Shown here: positions 1 through 11,995 of the stretch, piece after piece
Position numbering within the stretch: position 1 is the first letter of the stretch
How the letters are laid out: the number at the start of each line of letters is the position of its first letter
Assembly (NCBI RefSeq): GCF_000417875.1
Contig: NW_006920882.1
Coordinates: forward strand, 432,857-496,856
Direction of reading: 5' to 3'
Source of the DNA: Pseudozyma flocculosa PF-1
Lineage: Eukaryota; Basidiomycota; Ustilaginomycetes; Ustilaginales; Ustilaginaceae
DNA length: 64,000 nt
Translations under genes and position numbers: made by a program
The notes under the pieces: generated by a model
Told to the model about the DNA's origin: nothing
Seen by the model: only the letters and a program-made list of their open reading frames with translations
The model's database searches: none

Positions 1-2251
1 TGCGGCGCCGGGGGCTGCTGCGGCGCCGGGGGCTGCTGCGGCTGCTGGAACTGCATCTGGGGTGGCGACATCTGCTGCTGCGCCGGTGGCTGTTGGAGCT
101 GGGGTTGCATCTGCTGCTGCTGCTGCTGCTGTTGCTGTAATTGATGTGGCCCGGATGGCGGCGCCGCGCCGCCGCGGTGAGCGCCCACCTGCTGGATGAT
201 GTTGTGCGCAATCTGCGGGTTGCTCGAGCGCACAAAGCTGATGCATCGGCTCATCTGCATCTTGAGCTTGTCCAGGTCCGCCAGCCGCAGGATGCACTGC
301 TTCTTGGGCAGCAGATCGTGCTGGTCTTTGTACATAAAGGCCATGATCTTGAGGCGCTTGGCTGGCTCAAGGTTGCCGTTCATTGCGTAAAAGGCGGGCA
401 GCAGCGCCGTGACGGTGGCCTGGATGGGGGCCAGCTTGCGCACCTGGTCGAGGATCTGGTCGCGCTCGTCGTCGGTGATGTTGGTGATGACCGGCAGTTG
501 GGCTGTGTCGGCGCAGGAGGAAAGGCGCGCGCAGGGTACAAAGCGGCGATGTCAGCGTGCCGTGCATTCAGGGCGGGCATCTCGGTGGACCAGCGGTGGC
601 ACTCACGTCTTTGGGTGGCCAGCTCCTGGTCAATCTTTTGCATGGCGATGCGCGCTTGCTCCAGCTGCTCTGGGCTAACGGCAATGAAGCGCGTGGGAGC
701 GACGCCCTGCTGCCGGGGCAGCTGCTGGGGCGGCTGGCCCGCTTGACCCGCCATCGAGGGGCCCGCCTGCTGCTGCTGCTGCGGTTGCGGCTGCGGCGGC
801 ACACTTCCTTGGCCTTGCTGGGCAGATTGCGAGGGGTCACCGCCGACGGGTGGCGGAACGCCCTGCGGCTGTGGCTGCGGCTGCGGCTGGCCGGGCATCG
901 ATGCGTTGGCCTGCATCTGCGGGGTTCCAAAGGGCATCGGCGCACCGGCCTGGCCTGTCGGCGGCACCTGCTGCGGCGGCGGGGGAGCCTGCATCTGCCA
1001 AGGCTGTGGCGTCTGGACGGGCGGCTGCGGCTGCTGCTGCTGCTGAGCCTGCAACGGTTGGCCCATGGACGAAGCTTGGCCGTGGTTGGCAATGGCCTGG
1101 TGCGGCGCAAACGGCGACGCCTGGCCTGCGGCCCCAGCCGCCTTGGCCTGCTGCTGCTGCTGCTGCTGTCGCCAGTTGTTAAACTGCTGCGACAGGAACA
1201 TCTTGGCAAACTGCTCCTGCGTCATGTTCATCCGAGCGAGGTTCTCCTGACTCAGGATGGGCGCTGGCTGTGGGTTGAAACCCGCCAGTGACGGCATCTG
1301 TGGTGGTCGCACCGCCTGCCCCTGCTGCGGCTGCGGTTGCTGCTGGAGCTGTTGCTGGAGCTGCTGGGCCTGCTGCATCATCGGGCTCTGCATCTGGCCG
1401 GCGCCCTGCTGCTGCTGCTGCTGCATTTGCTGCATCTGCGGTGTGACGGGCGGCCGAATCTGCTGCTGCTGCTGCTGCTGAAGCTGCTGCGGCGGCGCCT
1501 GCTGCTGCGCGTTCGGCTGTCCTGCGACCGCTTTGGCCGCTGCAGCCTTGTACGCGTCGCTCTGGTTGCCTGCCGGACCCTGTCCCTGCCCGAGGCCGGC
1601 GTTGGCCATCGACATCTGGTACTGATGATGCATGGCGCGCTGCCAGGTCTCCTCAAAGGGCGCGAGGTAGTTGCGGTACTCGGCGGCGAGAGACTGGCCA
1701 ATGGCCTGCGTCTGCGGGGAGCCCAGAGGCGCCAGCTCGAGCGCGATGGCGATGGCGGGCCAGGCACCCTTCTGGTTGGCCGCCTCGCTGCCGCCGTGCG
1801 CCTGCACGATCTGGTAAAATCGGTACAGGTCGAGGTCTCGGCCTGCCACCTTGGGCAGCGCGGTGATGGGCGTGCCGCGCTTCTTCATCAGGTCGACCAG
1901 CGCGCGAGTGAACTGGTCGGGGCGCAGTGAGGGGACGCCCTGGACAGCCGGGTGCGGTCCGCCCGCCCCAGCGGGACCAGAAGCTGGGGGGCCCGACAGC
2001 TGGGGAGAGGGACGGACGTGCGGCGACTGGTGCGGCATCTGCGGCGTCACGTTCTGCTGCTGGAGCTGCTGTCCGCTGCCCTGCGCCTGGAGGATCGATG
2101 CGTTCGGCATCGGGCTGCCAAACTGGCCCTGCGGAGGGCGCACCGACGCGGGCCCGCTCGAGCCCGGGCGTGTGGGCGGCCGTATCACCGGCGAGGGCTG
2201 GGTCTGCGGCGCTCCCATCGCACCGGCGCCTCCACTGTTGTTCTGCTGTTG

Positions 2252-2299
<48 letters not shown>

Positions 2300-2942
2300 G
2301 ACCATCTGCTGGAGCTGCTGCATCGCCATGGCCGCCATGGCCGGGTTCTGTGCATTGAGCTTGGCCAAGATGGCGCTCTGCACGCGCTTGATGTCGGCCA
2401 TCTGGTTCTGCGTCTGCTTGCGCTCGTCGGGGCCGATCTCGCTGCCCAGCTTGGTCTCGAGGTCCATGATGCGCTGCTGCAGCATACGCAGGAACTGGAC
2501 CGGGTTGCGCCCCTCGGCGCTCATGTCTCCCATGCCGCCCGGCGGCCGTGTCGGGGCCTGCTGCCCCTGTTGCTGCGGCATGTTCTGCATCATGCCGACA
2601 CCGTTGCCCGGCTGCTGCTGCTGCGGTTGCTGCGACTGCGGCTGCTGCGGCTGCTGCTGTTGCTGTTGCTGTGGCGGTCGTTGGCTCGGCTGGCCGGGCT
2701 TCTGCGGTGTCTCGGAGCGCTGCATCTGAGGCTGCTGCTGCTGCTGCTGCTGAGCCGGAGCCTGGCCTCCATTCTGCTGCTGGGGCTGGTTACCGGGCTG
2801 CAGATAGTTGGGAGCGCCCATGGGCAGCCCGGCAGGGCGGGCCTGCTGCAAGCCGGCCATCATCTGGGCCTGGGCATGCATCTGAGGTGTCCGAGGCTGG
2901 CCGCCAGGGAAGCCTTGGCCCGCGCCGGCAAAGACGAACGGG

Positions 2943-2981
<39 letters not shown>

Positions 2982-3863
2982 TGGTGCGGCTGGCCTGGTT
3001 GCTGCCCGGCCTGCTGCACCTGCTGCACTTGCTGTTGTGGCGACTGGTGTTGCTGCTGCTGTTGTTGCTGCTGCGACGGCGGAGGCCTCACGCCTTGTTG
3101 CTGCGCCTGTTGCGCCTGTTGGAGCTGCTGTTGCCTAGCAATCGTTTGCCTCAGCTGCGAGAGAGAGGACGGATCAAGGTCGAAAAGGGTCAGTGCATCG
3201 GCCGACAGGGCGGGTCGGTCGCGGATCGACTCTTTCGCGCCACGATGCGCCGCATAGACTCACAGCGTTGAGCTGGGTGGGGTTGAGCAGACCCTTCTTG
3301 GCCTGTTCGATGGCCATTGAGATCTGCGCCAGGGTCGGCATGCCCGGCATTGGTTGCTGCGGCTGACCCATCGGAGCCTGCGTCATCTGTGGGGCTTGCT
3401 GCTGCTGCTGCTGTTGCGGCTGCTGCTGAGGCTGCATCTGCTGCTGCTGCTGTGGCGGCTGCATCATTTGCTGTGGTGGCCTGAATGCCTGACCAGCGGC
3501 GGCGGCGGCGGCGGCGGCATTCTGCTGCGGCTGTTGCTGTTGCTGTTGTTGTTGTTGTTGTTGCTGCTGCTGCTGCTGCTGCTGTGCGAGCAAAGCCTGC
3601 AATTGCTGCTGACTGAATCCGGCTGGGAAGCCACCGCTCTGCTGGGGCTGCGGCTGCTGAAAGGGATTGCGCTGCATCTGCGAGGGCTGACCCATCGCCT
3701 GGCCCGGGTGTTGTTGCTGTTGCTGCTGCTGTTGTTGCTGTTGCTGCAAGAGCTGCTGCTGCTGTTGGTGCTGCTGGCGGAGGATTGCCAGCTGCTGCGG
3801 CGTGAGATTGTTCAGGTTGAACATCATGCCGCCATTGTTTTGGGAGGGGTCGAAGCCGGACAT
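1..3863 (-). CDS. SWI1: SWI/SNF complex subunit SWI1-like, ARID domain, Gln-rich (3' end outside window)
   Basis: Likely DNA-binding subunit of the SWI/SNF nucleosome remodelling complex in the nucleus. I read three exons: 3264-3863, 607-3154 and 1-502, the last running off the left edge. Introns 3155-3263 and 503-606 have GTGAGT donors and CAG acceptors, and the phases fit (0, then 1). An ARID fold lies at about residues 608-700, with the core QFTRALVDLMKKRG, then VAGRDLDLYRFYQIV and a conserved W in KGAWPAI. Nearly everything else is polyglutamine from mixed CAG/CAA codons, interrupted by Pro, Met and Ala. The part after the second intron (starting PQLPVITNITDDERD) is more ordered. More than 1,210 residues are present. 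The start at 3863 (MSGFDPSQNN) is preferred; an in-frame ATG at 3896 would add 11 residues. Gln-rich ARID proteins in fungi are typically SWI1; another ARID protein is the less likely alternative. Confidence 0.85.
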
Positions 3864-4982
3864 GGTGGCAAGGGCGAGGGGTCGTCGAGACGGCACCGAT
3901 CGAGGCCAGACTGGAGCGCAGCGCGCCCTCGAGCGTAGAGCCTAGAGGGCAGTGCGACCCTGGACAGTGGGCTCGAACAGCAAGGGCTACGGAAGTGCGC
4001 CAGACGAAGCGGCGATGCCCAAGGGTGCCGATCGGGTCGCGGCCCCGCGGAACTTGCACGGAGCGAGCAGCCGGGCCGCGGGCGCACCGACAGCGGTGGA
4101 TGCCTGGTGGCAGAAGCTTGCGATCGGACTTGGAGCCCTTGCCCGCCGAGGTCGGCGGCAGCGGCGCGTAGGTCGGCGTCGAGGTAGACTTTCGCGCGTC
4201 TCTGTGAGACCGGCAGAGGAGGTCGAGGGCCTCGCCCTGTTTGCGGCGGTTGATCCAGGACTGCCACGCAGCTACCGGCTCTCAAGGCGCGATGCGAGCG
4301 CGGACGAGGGCGGAGCGGGTCGCGGCGTCAAGGCCGAATCAGAGCGCCGATCCGGGGCGGGAAAGAAGGGGCCGGAAGTGCGATGGTAACTGGTGCACCG
4401 ACGAGGGGAGGATGATCAGAGGGTCAAGATGGGTTGCCGATCTAGCGGAGAAAGGTTGGCTAGGTGGGCGGTCGATGTGAAGCGATGCGATGCGACGCAG
4501 CGCAACGCAAAGAGGCAGAACCCTGATGACGGATCGAGATGGGGAGCGGCCAGTTGTGTAGGCTGCGCCGAGTGTTGCTGCGCGTGGACCCGAGGAAGGG
4601 CGCCGGAGGGATGGATAGACAGGGAGGTGGGCGGGCGAGCAGGCGAGCGTAGGCAAGGCTGTGGATGAATCTGCTCGGCGTGAATGGTGGGATGGTCCGC
4701 GCCTTGGCGGGGCGTCGAGAGACGAGCCGAGGACGACGTGTCTATGACGGATGCCGAAGGGGTCGGGATGAGGACGACGATGTCGGGGATGGAGCCGGGA
4801 GTCGGGAAGGAACGGGGCGATCGATGCCAGCGGTAGAAAACGAGGCGCAGAACCGGGCTCGAGCCGGGACAGGGAACCGACGGTCGAGGGTCAGGAGACG
4901 AGGGGATGGAGCAAGACTTGAGCAGTCGGGGCCACGGAGCAGACACGGTAGAGGATGTCTGCGCGCGTATGTGCGTGTGTAG

Positions 4983-5009
<27 letters not shown>
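4983..5009. repeat. GT dinucleotide microsatellite
   Basis: About 13 uninterrupted GT units lie in the SWI1/ADP1 intergenic region. They create the spurious Cys-Val open frames read there. Confidence 0.95.
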
Positions 5010-5014
<5 letters not shown>

Positions 5015-5376
5015 GGCGTCTGTGCCGTCGTCGTCGAGGCTGTCTTGGTCGAAGGAGGTCGAGGCACGGTGCAGGCCAGGGACCGGGATGAGGGTGGTGA
5101 AGGTGGTGGTGGTGGCGGCGGCGGTGGGGACGCGTGCGGCGTTGTGGTGGTTGCAATCCCGCCGAGTATTCGTCGTCGTCGTCGTCGTTGCGGTGGCGGT
5201 GGTGGAGGTGGACGAGGGGGGCGACGGCGACGGCAGCAGCAGCGTTGGGGAAAGGCCAAGGGGCGAGGGAGCGGCCAGTCGAGAGGGCGTGCGAAACCAA
5301 GGCAGGAAACTAAGGCGGATGGGCGGCGGAGGCGGACAGGCGCACAGGCGCACAGGCGAGCGAGGGCAGCGCAGCT

Positions 5377-5406
5377 GGCCAGGGCCAGGGCCAGGCCCAC
5401 CAAGCA

Positions 5407-5438
<32 letters not shown>

Positions 5439-7250
5439 TGGGCAGCGTGCAGCCAGCCAGCCTCGGTCGGCGTCAGCGAGACACGGGCGCCCGGCAGCGG
5501 AGCGGGCCAGGCCAGGCCAGGCCCAGGGTCAAGGGACACGGACACCGACACGGCGGGCCCCCCCCCCCCTTCGCCCCTCGCTCGCCCAGGCCAAGTCGAG
5601 TCCAGTGCACAGAGGGTCCCTGCCTGCCGCCCTCTGCTCGAAGCGAAGTTTTTTGAGTTTTGTATTGCGGCCCACCGTCGTCGCTGTAGTATCAAGATTG
5701 GCAGGCCATCGTCCTACTCGCAATCATCTGGCCTGGCCGCCATCCTACCTGCTCACCAACCGCAGGAAGGGGCGCTTCCATACGGCACGGCACGGCAAGA
5801 GGCGGGCCAGAGAGCTAAACCGAACCAAGTCGACCTCGAGAGCAAGCAGGGCCACTCCACCGCCTGGCCTCGGCCTGCGCACGTCGTCGAGCTCATGAGA
5901 GACGGAGAGTGGCAGAGAGAGAGAGATGGAAGCGGCGAGCGAGCGAGTGTGACCGTCGCGCAGCTGCCCGCCACCCTGACCGCCTCGCTGTGCGGCCAGG
6001 CCAGGCCCGCCGCCACGCACGTCTCTTTGCACCCGGCCGTCTTGAAAGATGAGGTAGAGCGGCTGCGACGATCACGACGCCGGCTGCGTCCTTCTCTCCT
6101 CTCTGTCTCGACGCCGTTCCCAACTCAGGCCCTGGCCCTGGCCTCGTACCTACCCTACCAGCCCCAGCAGGCGCGCCAACAGCCGCGCGTTGCCCGCCAC
6201 CACCGGGACAGGGAAAAAAGTCAACAGCCGAACGGCCAGGCCAGGCCCAGCCCGAGTCGGATAGCGCGTCTGGACCGCTGGCGACGATATCCGGACCGGG
6301 CTCGCCGCAGCCGTCACCGTCGCTCGGAGGCCTACCTGCCCTCTTGCCGAGCCCACCTTCGGTTGCTGCCGCAATGGCTCAGCCTGCCACCCATCGTCGA
6401 CCTTGGCAAGTGGGCCGGCCCTCTGAGCTCTCGATGACTACCAGGTCGCCACACTCTGCCTTCGAGGAGCGGCCCTGCTTTCCGTCCGATGCCTCACGCG
6501 CTGCCTGGCCGGGCCTGGCCAAGGCAGGGCGAGATGCCCTGTCACACTTGATGTTGTTGTGCGCCGCTGCCATCATGAACACGGCTGGGCTGGAGTAGAC
6601 GATCGAGGGCCGCGGGCAAACGTGGAGAAGATGTCCTGCCCGTGCGCCTCTTGGATCCAGCCAGAGATGGGAATTTGGCGCCACACTTTGCCGCCTTCGA
6701 GCTGACTGGCAGGCCAGGTGGCAGGCGGGCAGGTAGAACCACCTGGCGCTGGACGCCGACACGAGGAGCGAGCGAGCTGAGCTTGCCTCGCTGTATGTGT
6801 TCTGTCTGCTTGACACGAGGGAGGCCGTCCACGCGCGTCACGGCGCGACAGGTTGGTGCCGTGGGCCGTCGCTTGTCTGGTCTGGCCCCGCGCGCTGAGC
6901 CTGCAGAGGTGCGGACAGTAGTGTTGAGCGCGAGAGAGGGTGGCAGCCAAACGCCGGCCGGACAGCCCCTGCCGGAAGGGGGCGGCTCTCTTCAGGTCGG
7001 CGGTCCGTCTCCATGGGAGGTGATGGTGAAAGAAGCAAAAAGGAGCGAGAGAGAGAGAGAGGGAGACGTGGGACGAGGTGTCACCCCCCGACGCCACCGC
7101 CCGTCGTGTGTGCGCGGGTGCGGGTAGACAGGCTGGCGTGGCGGGCCCCAGACGGCCTGGCTGGCTTCCCGCCGCCTCCCGTGGCCCCGCCCCGCCTGCC
7201 TTGGACCTCGCCTGGCCTTGCCTCGCCTCGCCTGGCCTGGCCTGGCCGTC
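5377..7250. repeat. Scattered GGCCA(GGCCA)n short tandem repeats
   Basis: Runs of GGCCAGGCCAGG or its complement occur at about 5377-5399, 5504-5524, 5993-6007, 6233-6249 and 7209-7248, all in non-coding DNA. The same unit reappears at 22526-22550 and about 32078-32092. I did not see such tandem runs inside the exons. Function is unknown; they could be microsatellite-like expansion or a promoter element. Confidence 0.7.
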
Positions 7251-8266
7251 GAGGGGATGCACATGCTCTTGCAGCCAGCGGCATCCTACCTGGCCAGGAA
7301 CACGCCTACGCGCACGCACGCAGGGACTCGGGACCAAGTCAGGCCTGGCCTACCCTACCCTGCGCCGACAGGCCTCCGCCCTTCTGGCCTTTGCCGAACG
7401 ACGAAGCAGCTCAAAAAGATTCTTGCTTGCCTGGTTCGACGGCAGCGCAGACGCCCCGCTGCTGGCTCTCACGCAGCCCCGCGCGCCACCGGCCGCGTTG
7501 TGGGGGTTGGCCACCGGCCACGCTATCGCCCACACAAAGGCGGGCAGCACGACCAAGCCAGCAGGCTAGGCTTTGGATCGCTTCGACTCAGCTGGCCTGG
7601 CACATCGTCGTCGTCGTCGATAGGGCCGGCAAGCGAGCAAACCAGCCATCGACGGGCGGCAAAGAGGGCGTACAGAGAGAGACCCTTTGATGCGCCGGAC
7701 ACAGGGACAGAGAGTAGAGTGTGAGAGAGTCGTCGTAGTGTTGCAGCCCAAACGCACGAGGCACAGCGGCCAACTCGACGAGCATGTATGTAACTCCATA
7801 CCTAACTTACCTGCTTTCTCTTCTGCCTAGGCCTGCTGGCCTGGTCCACCGGATGCGCACCTAGCCTGCCCTACCGACCGGCCCACTTTGCACCACCATC
7901 GCCACCATCACCGAACCGCCATCGTACCGCCATCGCACCGGCACCGCACCGGCACCGCACCGCATCGCACCCGCCACCAGCGTCTAACCTGGCCCTAGCT
8001 TTGAGCCTGCTTCATTATTTCGCCCACCTCGCCCAAAGGCCACGGCAACCCCAAGGCGGCGTACGGTAGCTAACGCTAGCGCTGGCCGCCCCGCGCGCCC
8101 CCACCTCCGACTCGATCTCGGCTTGGTTGTCCGTGGCTCGTCGAGGCTCCGAGCCTCTATCTCTGCCTCTCTCTCGTCTTCCCTCGACCGACCCCGACCC
8201 AGCAGCTGCTCATCCTCCCCCTCCCCCTCCTCCTCCTCCTCCGTCGCCTCAACAGGCACGCCGCGC

Positions 8267-8272
8267 TATAAG
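8267..8272 (+). promoter_or_regulatory. TATA-like element upstream of ADP1
   Basis: TATAAG lies about 160 nt before the chosen ADP1 start, in a pyrimidine-rich leader. It supports transcription starting near 8300 and argues against coding sequence further upstream. Confidence 0.45.
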
Positions 8273-8429
8273 ACGGCTGCCGTGCACCCACCCGACGCCA
8301 TCGCCCAGTGCTGCTCCTCGCTCTGCCGCGCCAACGTTGACCCTACCGCTCATCACTGCCTCCTCCCACACCTTCGGACATCGCCACACGCTGCCGCCCT
8401 TTCACGACCTCCGCTCGCCATCGTCCGCC

Positions 8430-10550
8430 ATGCCGTCCGACGCCAGCGCCCTCTCCTTCTACCACACCTGCCCGCCCGGTCTGGCGCCCTCCAACACCAC
8501 CACCAAGCTCTGCGACGCCGCCACCTGCGGGTCCATCTACCAGCCCCCCGACGGCCGACCCCGCAAGCCTTCGGGCGACGCCCAGTGCGCCTGCGACCCA
8601 GGCTTCACCGGCGTCAACTGCAACGTCTGCTCCGGCGCCGGGTCGTGCTCCGCTCGCCGCGGCACCGCTTCGCCGTCTTCGCCGTCGGGCGCGCTCACCC
8701 TGACCGGCGACTCGAGCGTCGTCTGCTACAACCAGCCCGATGCCGTCCGCACCACTTTCATCGACTGCGACGTCGTGCAGCCCACGATCCAGGCCGTCTT
8801 TCCCAAGCCCATGACCATGGCCATGACAAAGGTCGGCGCCACCCCCGACGACTTTGCCGCCACGGGCGTCGCGCCCTGGCCCCAGATGCCCAACACGACG
8901 CTGGCAAGCGTCTTTTATGACGGCGTCGAGCAGTTCTACTGCCAGGCCAGCAACTGCGCCTCGCGCAACTCGACCCAGAGCGCCGCGCTGGGCAAGAGCC
9001 GCTTCGGCACCACCTCGACCCAGTGCGACAACCTCCAGTGCTACTGCATCCCCGGCACCGTCATGTGCGGCGGCGGCGCCCTCGACCTCACGCCCATCAT
9101 CAACGGCCTCAGCGGCGCGCTCGGGATGCCGTGCGATTTCATCGACCCAAAGGCGCCCGAGGGGACCACGGCCGACTGCGCCTTCCAGGGCAACCTGCTC
9201 AACAACCTCCTCGGCGACGGTGGCCTGCCCCTCAAGCAGTGCAGGTTCGGCAGCTGCGTCACCGAGGGACAGATCCACGCCCACTGGCGCGACCAGGCGC
9301 TCGCGGGCGGAGAGACGGGCAACGGCGACCGCCTCAGCGGTCCCCTCATCGGCGGCCTCGCCGTCCTCGGCGTCTTTGTGGCGTCGCTGCTGGCACTCGT
9401 CGCTTTCGGCGTGTGGCGCAGGCGCGAGGCCGCCAGGAGACCCGCCCGCCTCGATCCGGCGCCCGTCGGGCTCGTCTGGAAGCGCATCGACTACGGCCTG
9501 GCGCCACGCAACCGCCTGGGCATCCGACGCAGAGGCGGGCCCGTTGGCAGCAGCCGCCTCGTAGACGGCAGCAGCACCAAACCCCTCCGAAGCAGCGGCG
9601 ACAGCCGCAACGAGAAGGCGCCAATCTCGCCCGCGTACGATGCCGACCACCGTCACCAACTGGCGCACCCCACGCTGCATTTTGACGACCCAGAGGCCGG
9701 CCACGGCTCCGATCACATCCTGCACTCGGTCAGCGGCCGCGTCGAGCCCGGCCAGATGCTCGCCCTCCTCGGTCCCTCGGGCGCGGGCAAGTCGTCGCTC
9801 GTCGACATCCTCGCCGGCCGGTCCAAGTCTGGTCGCGTTGCGGGCGAGGTGGCCTTCCTGCGCGCCGCCGACGGCGCGGGCGCGAGACCGGGCACCGGCA
9901 CCGGCAACGGCTCGACGCGCGCCATCGCCTTTGTCGACCAGGACGATGCCCTGCCGGCCTTTTCGACGGTGCGCGAGGCCCTGCGCATGGCGGCCGACCT
10001 GTCGCTGCCGGAGAGCGTGTCGGACAAGTCGGGTTTGGTCGAGGAGGTCATCGACCTGCTCGGCCTGACGTTGGTGGCCGACCGCCGCATCGGCGACCAC
10101 AGCCGGCGCGGCGTGTCCGGCGGCGAGCGCCGTCGCGTGTCGATCGGCTGCGCGCTCGTTGCGCGCCCGCGCATCCTCGTGGCCGACGAGCCGCTGTCGG
10201 GCCTCGACTCCTTTTCTGCGAGCCGGGTGGTGGCGGCGTTCCGCAACCTGGCGCGCGGCGCCGGCGAGCTCGGCTCGACGTCGGTCATCATGACGGTGCA
10301 CCAGCCGTCCTCGGAGATCTTCCACACCTTTGACGTCGTCATGCTCATGGCGGCCGGGCGGGTGCTCTACACGGGCCCGCCATCCGAGAGCCTGGCGTGG
10401 TGCGAGGCGCAGGGCGAGCCGTGTCCGACGGGCCACAACGTTGCCGACCACCTGCTCAAGATTGCCTTTAATCCCGAGCAGCGGACGCGGCGCGTGTCGG
10501 AGCCGTCGTACCAGGACAGCCGCTCCGATCCTTCGTCGTCTTCCGCTCCG

Positions 10551-10586
<36 letters not shown>

Positions 10587-11480
10587 GGCGTGGCTGCGGG
10601 CGCGGCGTGGGCGCGCGAGGCGGGCAACGAGCCGTGCACGACGTTCATGACGCAGCTCTCGACGCTGTCGCGGCGGGCGTGGCAGACGGCGCTGCGCGAC
10701 CGCGCGGGCCCGCTGGCGCACCTCGTGGGCGCGGTGACCATCGGGCTGCTGGTGGGCGGCTGCTTCTACCAGGTCGACCTGACGATCGCCGGCTTCCAGA
10801 ACCGCGTCGGGTCGATGTACTTTCTCTTTATCCTGCTCTGCTTTGCGGCGCTGTCGGCCTCGACGACGCTGGCGCGCAGCCGCGCGCTGATGGTGCGCGA
10901 GCGGAGCAACGGGCTGTACGGCGCCGTGGCGTGGCTCGTCAGCTTTGTCCTGTTCGACGCCGTGCTGCTCCGCCTCATCCCCACGTTGCTCTTCACCACC
11001 ATCCTCTACTGGATGGTCGGGCTCAAGGCCGATGCGGTGACATTTTTCGAGTTTGTCCTCATCGCCTTTTTGCTGCACGAGTCGGTCGCGCTGGTCGACA
11101 TGATCCTGTCGGCCTTGATCGAGGATCTTTCCGTCACCATCCTCATGGCGGGGAGCTTTATCCTCTTCAACATCGGCTATGGAGGATTTCTGCTCAACCT
11201 CGATCAGATCCCGGCCGTACTGAGGTGGCTGCAGTGGCTCTCGCCGCTCAAGTACGCCCTCGAAGCTGTATCGGTGCACGAACTAAAGGGCCTCGATCTC
11301 AAGGATACCGTAGCGGGCGTCGGCATCCAGACCTCGGTCTCGGTGTTTGCCGGCAACCTCTTTGGATTCAGGGATGGAGCCTTCTACCGCGACCTCCTCA
11401 TCCTGGCGCTCCCGTTCAACCTCGGCGTCTTTGGCCTTCTCTGCCTCGTCGTCTGGTCGAGGATGCGAGAGACGCGCTAG
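8430..11480 (+). CDS. ADP1: ADP1-like ABC transporter (ABCG-type half transporter with Cys-rich extracellular N-terminus)
   Basis: Single-exon gene of 1,016 aa. Order of parts: a Cys-rich, EGF-like N-terminal region (CACDPGFTGVNCNVC, then CDNLQCYCIPGTVMCG), a first membrane helix near residues 305-330, a nucleotide-binding domain, and a C-terminal ABC2-type membrane domain with about six helices. ATPase motifs are Walker A GPSGAGKSS (about 447-455), signature VSGGERRRVSIG (about 560), Walker B ILVADEPLSGLDS (about 581) and switch His in TVHQPS. The architecture and the Cys-rich spacing match yeast ADP1, a transporter of unknown substrate. Oddity: no clear signal peptide precedes the Cys-rich domain. 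The open frame continues 101 codons upstream to 8127, but that part is Pro/Ser-rich leader-like sequence containing the TATA-like site, so I start at 8430. A missed 5' exon is possible. The 3' end faces PPIL2, 276 nt away. Confidence 0.9.
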
Positions 11481-11756
11481 TCGCGAGTCCGACTAGGATC
11501 CGTTCCGTCCCCTGCCGCGCGGCCGCCACGCCCTCCGTCGACTCCTTCCCCTGCTACCCCTCCTCCTCCTCCTTCGTGTCTATCCTTGTTTTACTCGCTG
11601 CCAAGTCTTAGAATACATACACTCATTCGCCCCGTCCTTGACCACTGACGGACCGAGGCGGAGGCAGAGGACAGAGGAAGCAACCGGCGACGTTGGCGAT
11701 GGTCGAGGATGACGAGGGAGAGGAGAGGGGGGGCCTGATCGGCTCGGCTCGGGGCT

Positions 11757-11964
11757 CTACCACGACGAAAAGTCGCCAAAGCCGCCACCGCCACCGCCCT
11801 TTTTCGCCTTGGCCTTGTCGACGATACCGCTGCCGACCTCGAATGGTTGCCCCTTTGGCGCCGCCACCGCCGCTGGAGCACCGGATGTCGGTCTCGACGA
11901 CAACGACGACGTGGCGAGGTACTTGCCTACTCCTCCTCCTCCGATGCCGTTGCCGTTGCCGCGG

Positions 11965-11995
<31 letters not shown>

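Larger units (their letters stand above)
3864..8429. other. 4.6-kb intergenic region between divergent SWI1 and ADP1 genes
   Basis: No supportable gene. Open frames here (the longest about 484 codons at 4983-6437) are low-complexity and lack the codon bias of neighbouring exons. The region holds a GT dinucleotide tract (4983-5009), an AGC triplet tract (about 5405-5440), a C homopolymer (about 5561-5571), several GGCCAGGCC repeats, and a pyrimidine-rich stretch before ADP1 with a TATA-like element at 8267. It probably contains both promoters. Confidence 0.6.

Noticed and set aside
1952..3271. 439-codon plus-strand frame rich in Leu opposite SWI1
   Set aside because: Translation of CTG repeats; the minus strand reads as polyglutamine with an ARID domain and good splice sites.
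4983..6437. 484-codon frame in the SWI1/ADP1 intergenic region
   Set aside because: Begins in a GT microsatellite, is low-complexity and lacks the codon bias of real exons.
7784..7864. Short hydrophobic frame MYVTPYLTYLLSLLP considered as an ADP1 signal peptide exon
   Set aside because: It stops after 26 codons with no good donor leading into the ADP1 frame, and a TATA-like site lies between. A 45-nt intron-like GTATGT...TAG overlaps it, so a 5' UTR intron is equally possible.
8343..11279. 978-codon open frame antisense to the ADP1 gene
   Set aside because: It is the antisense shadow of a GC-rich exon whose codons mostly end in C or G. It contains no family motif, while the plus strand holds all ABC motifs.
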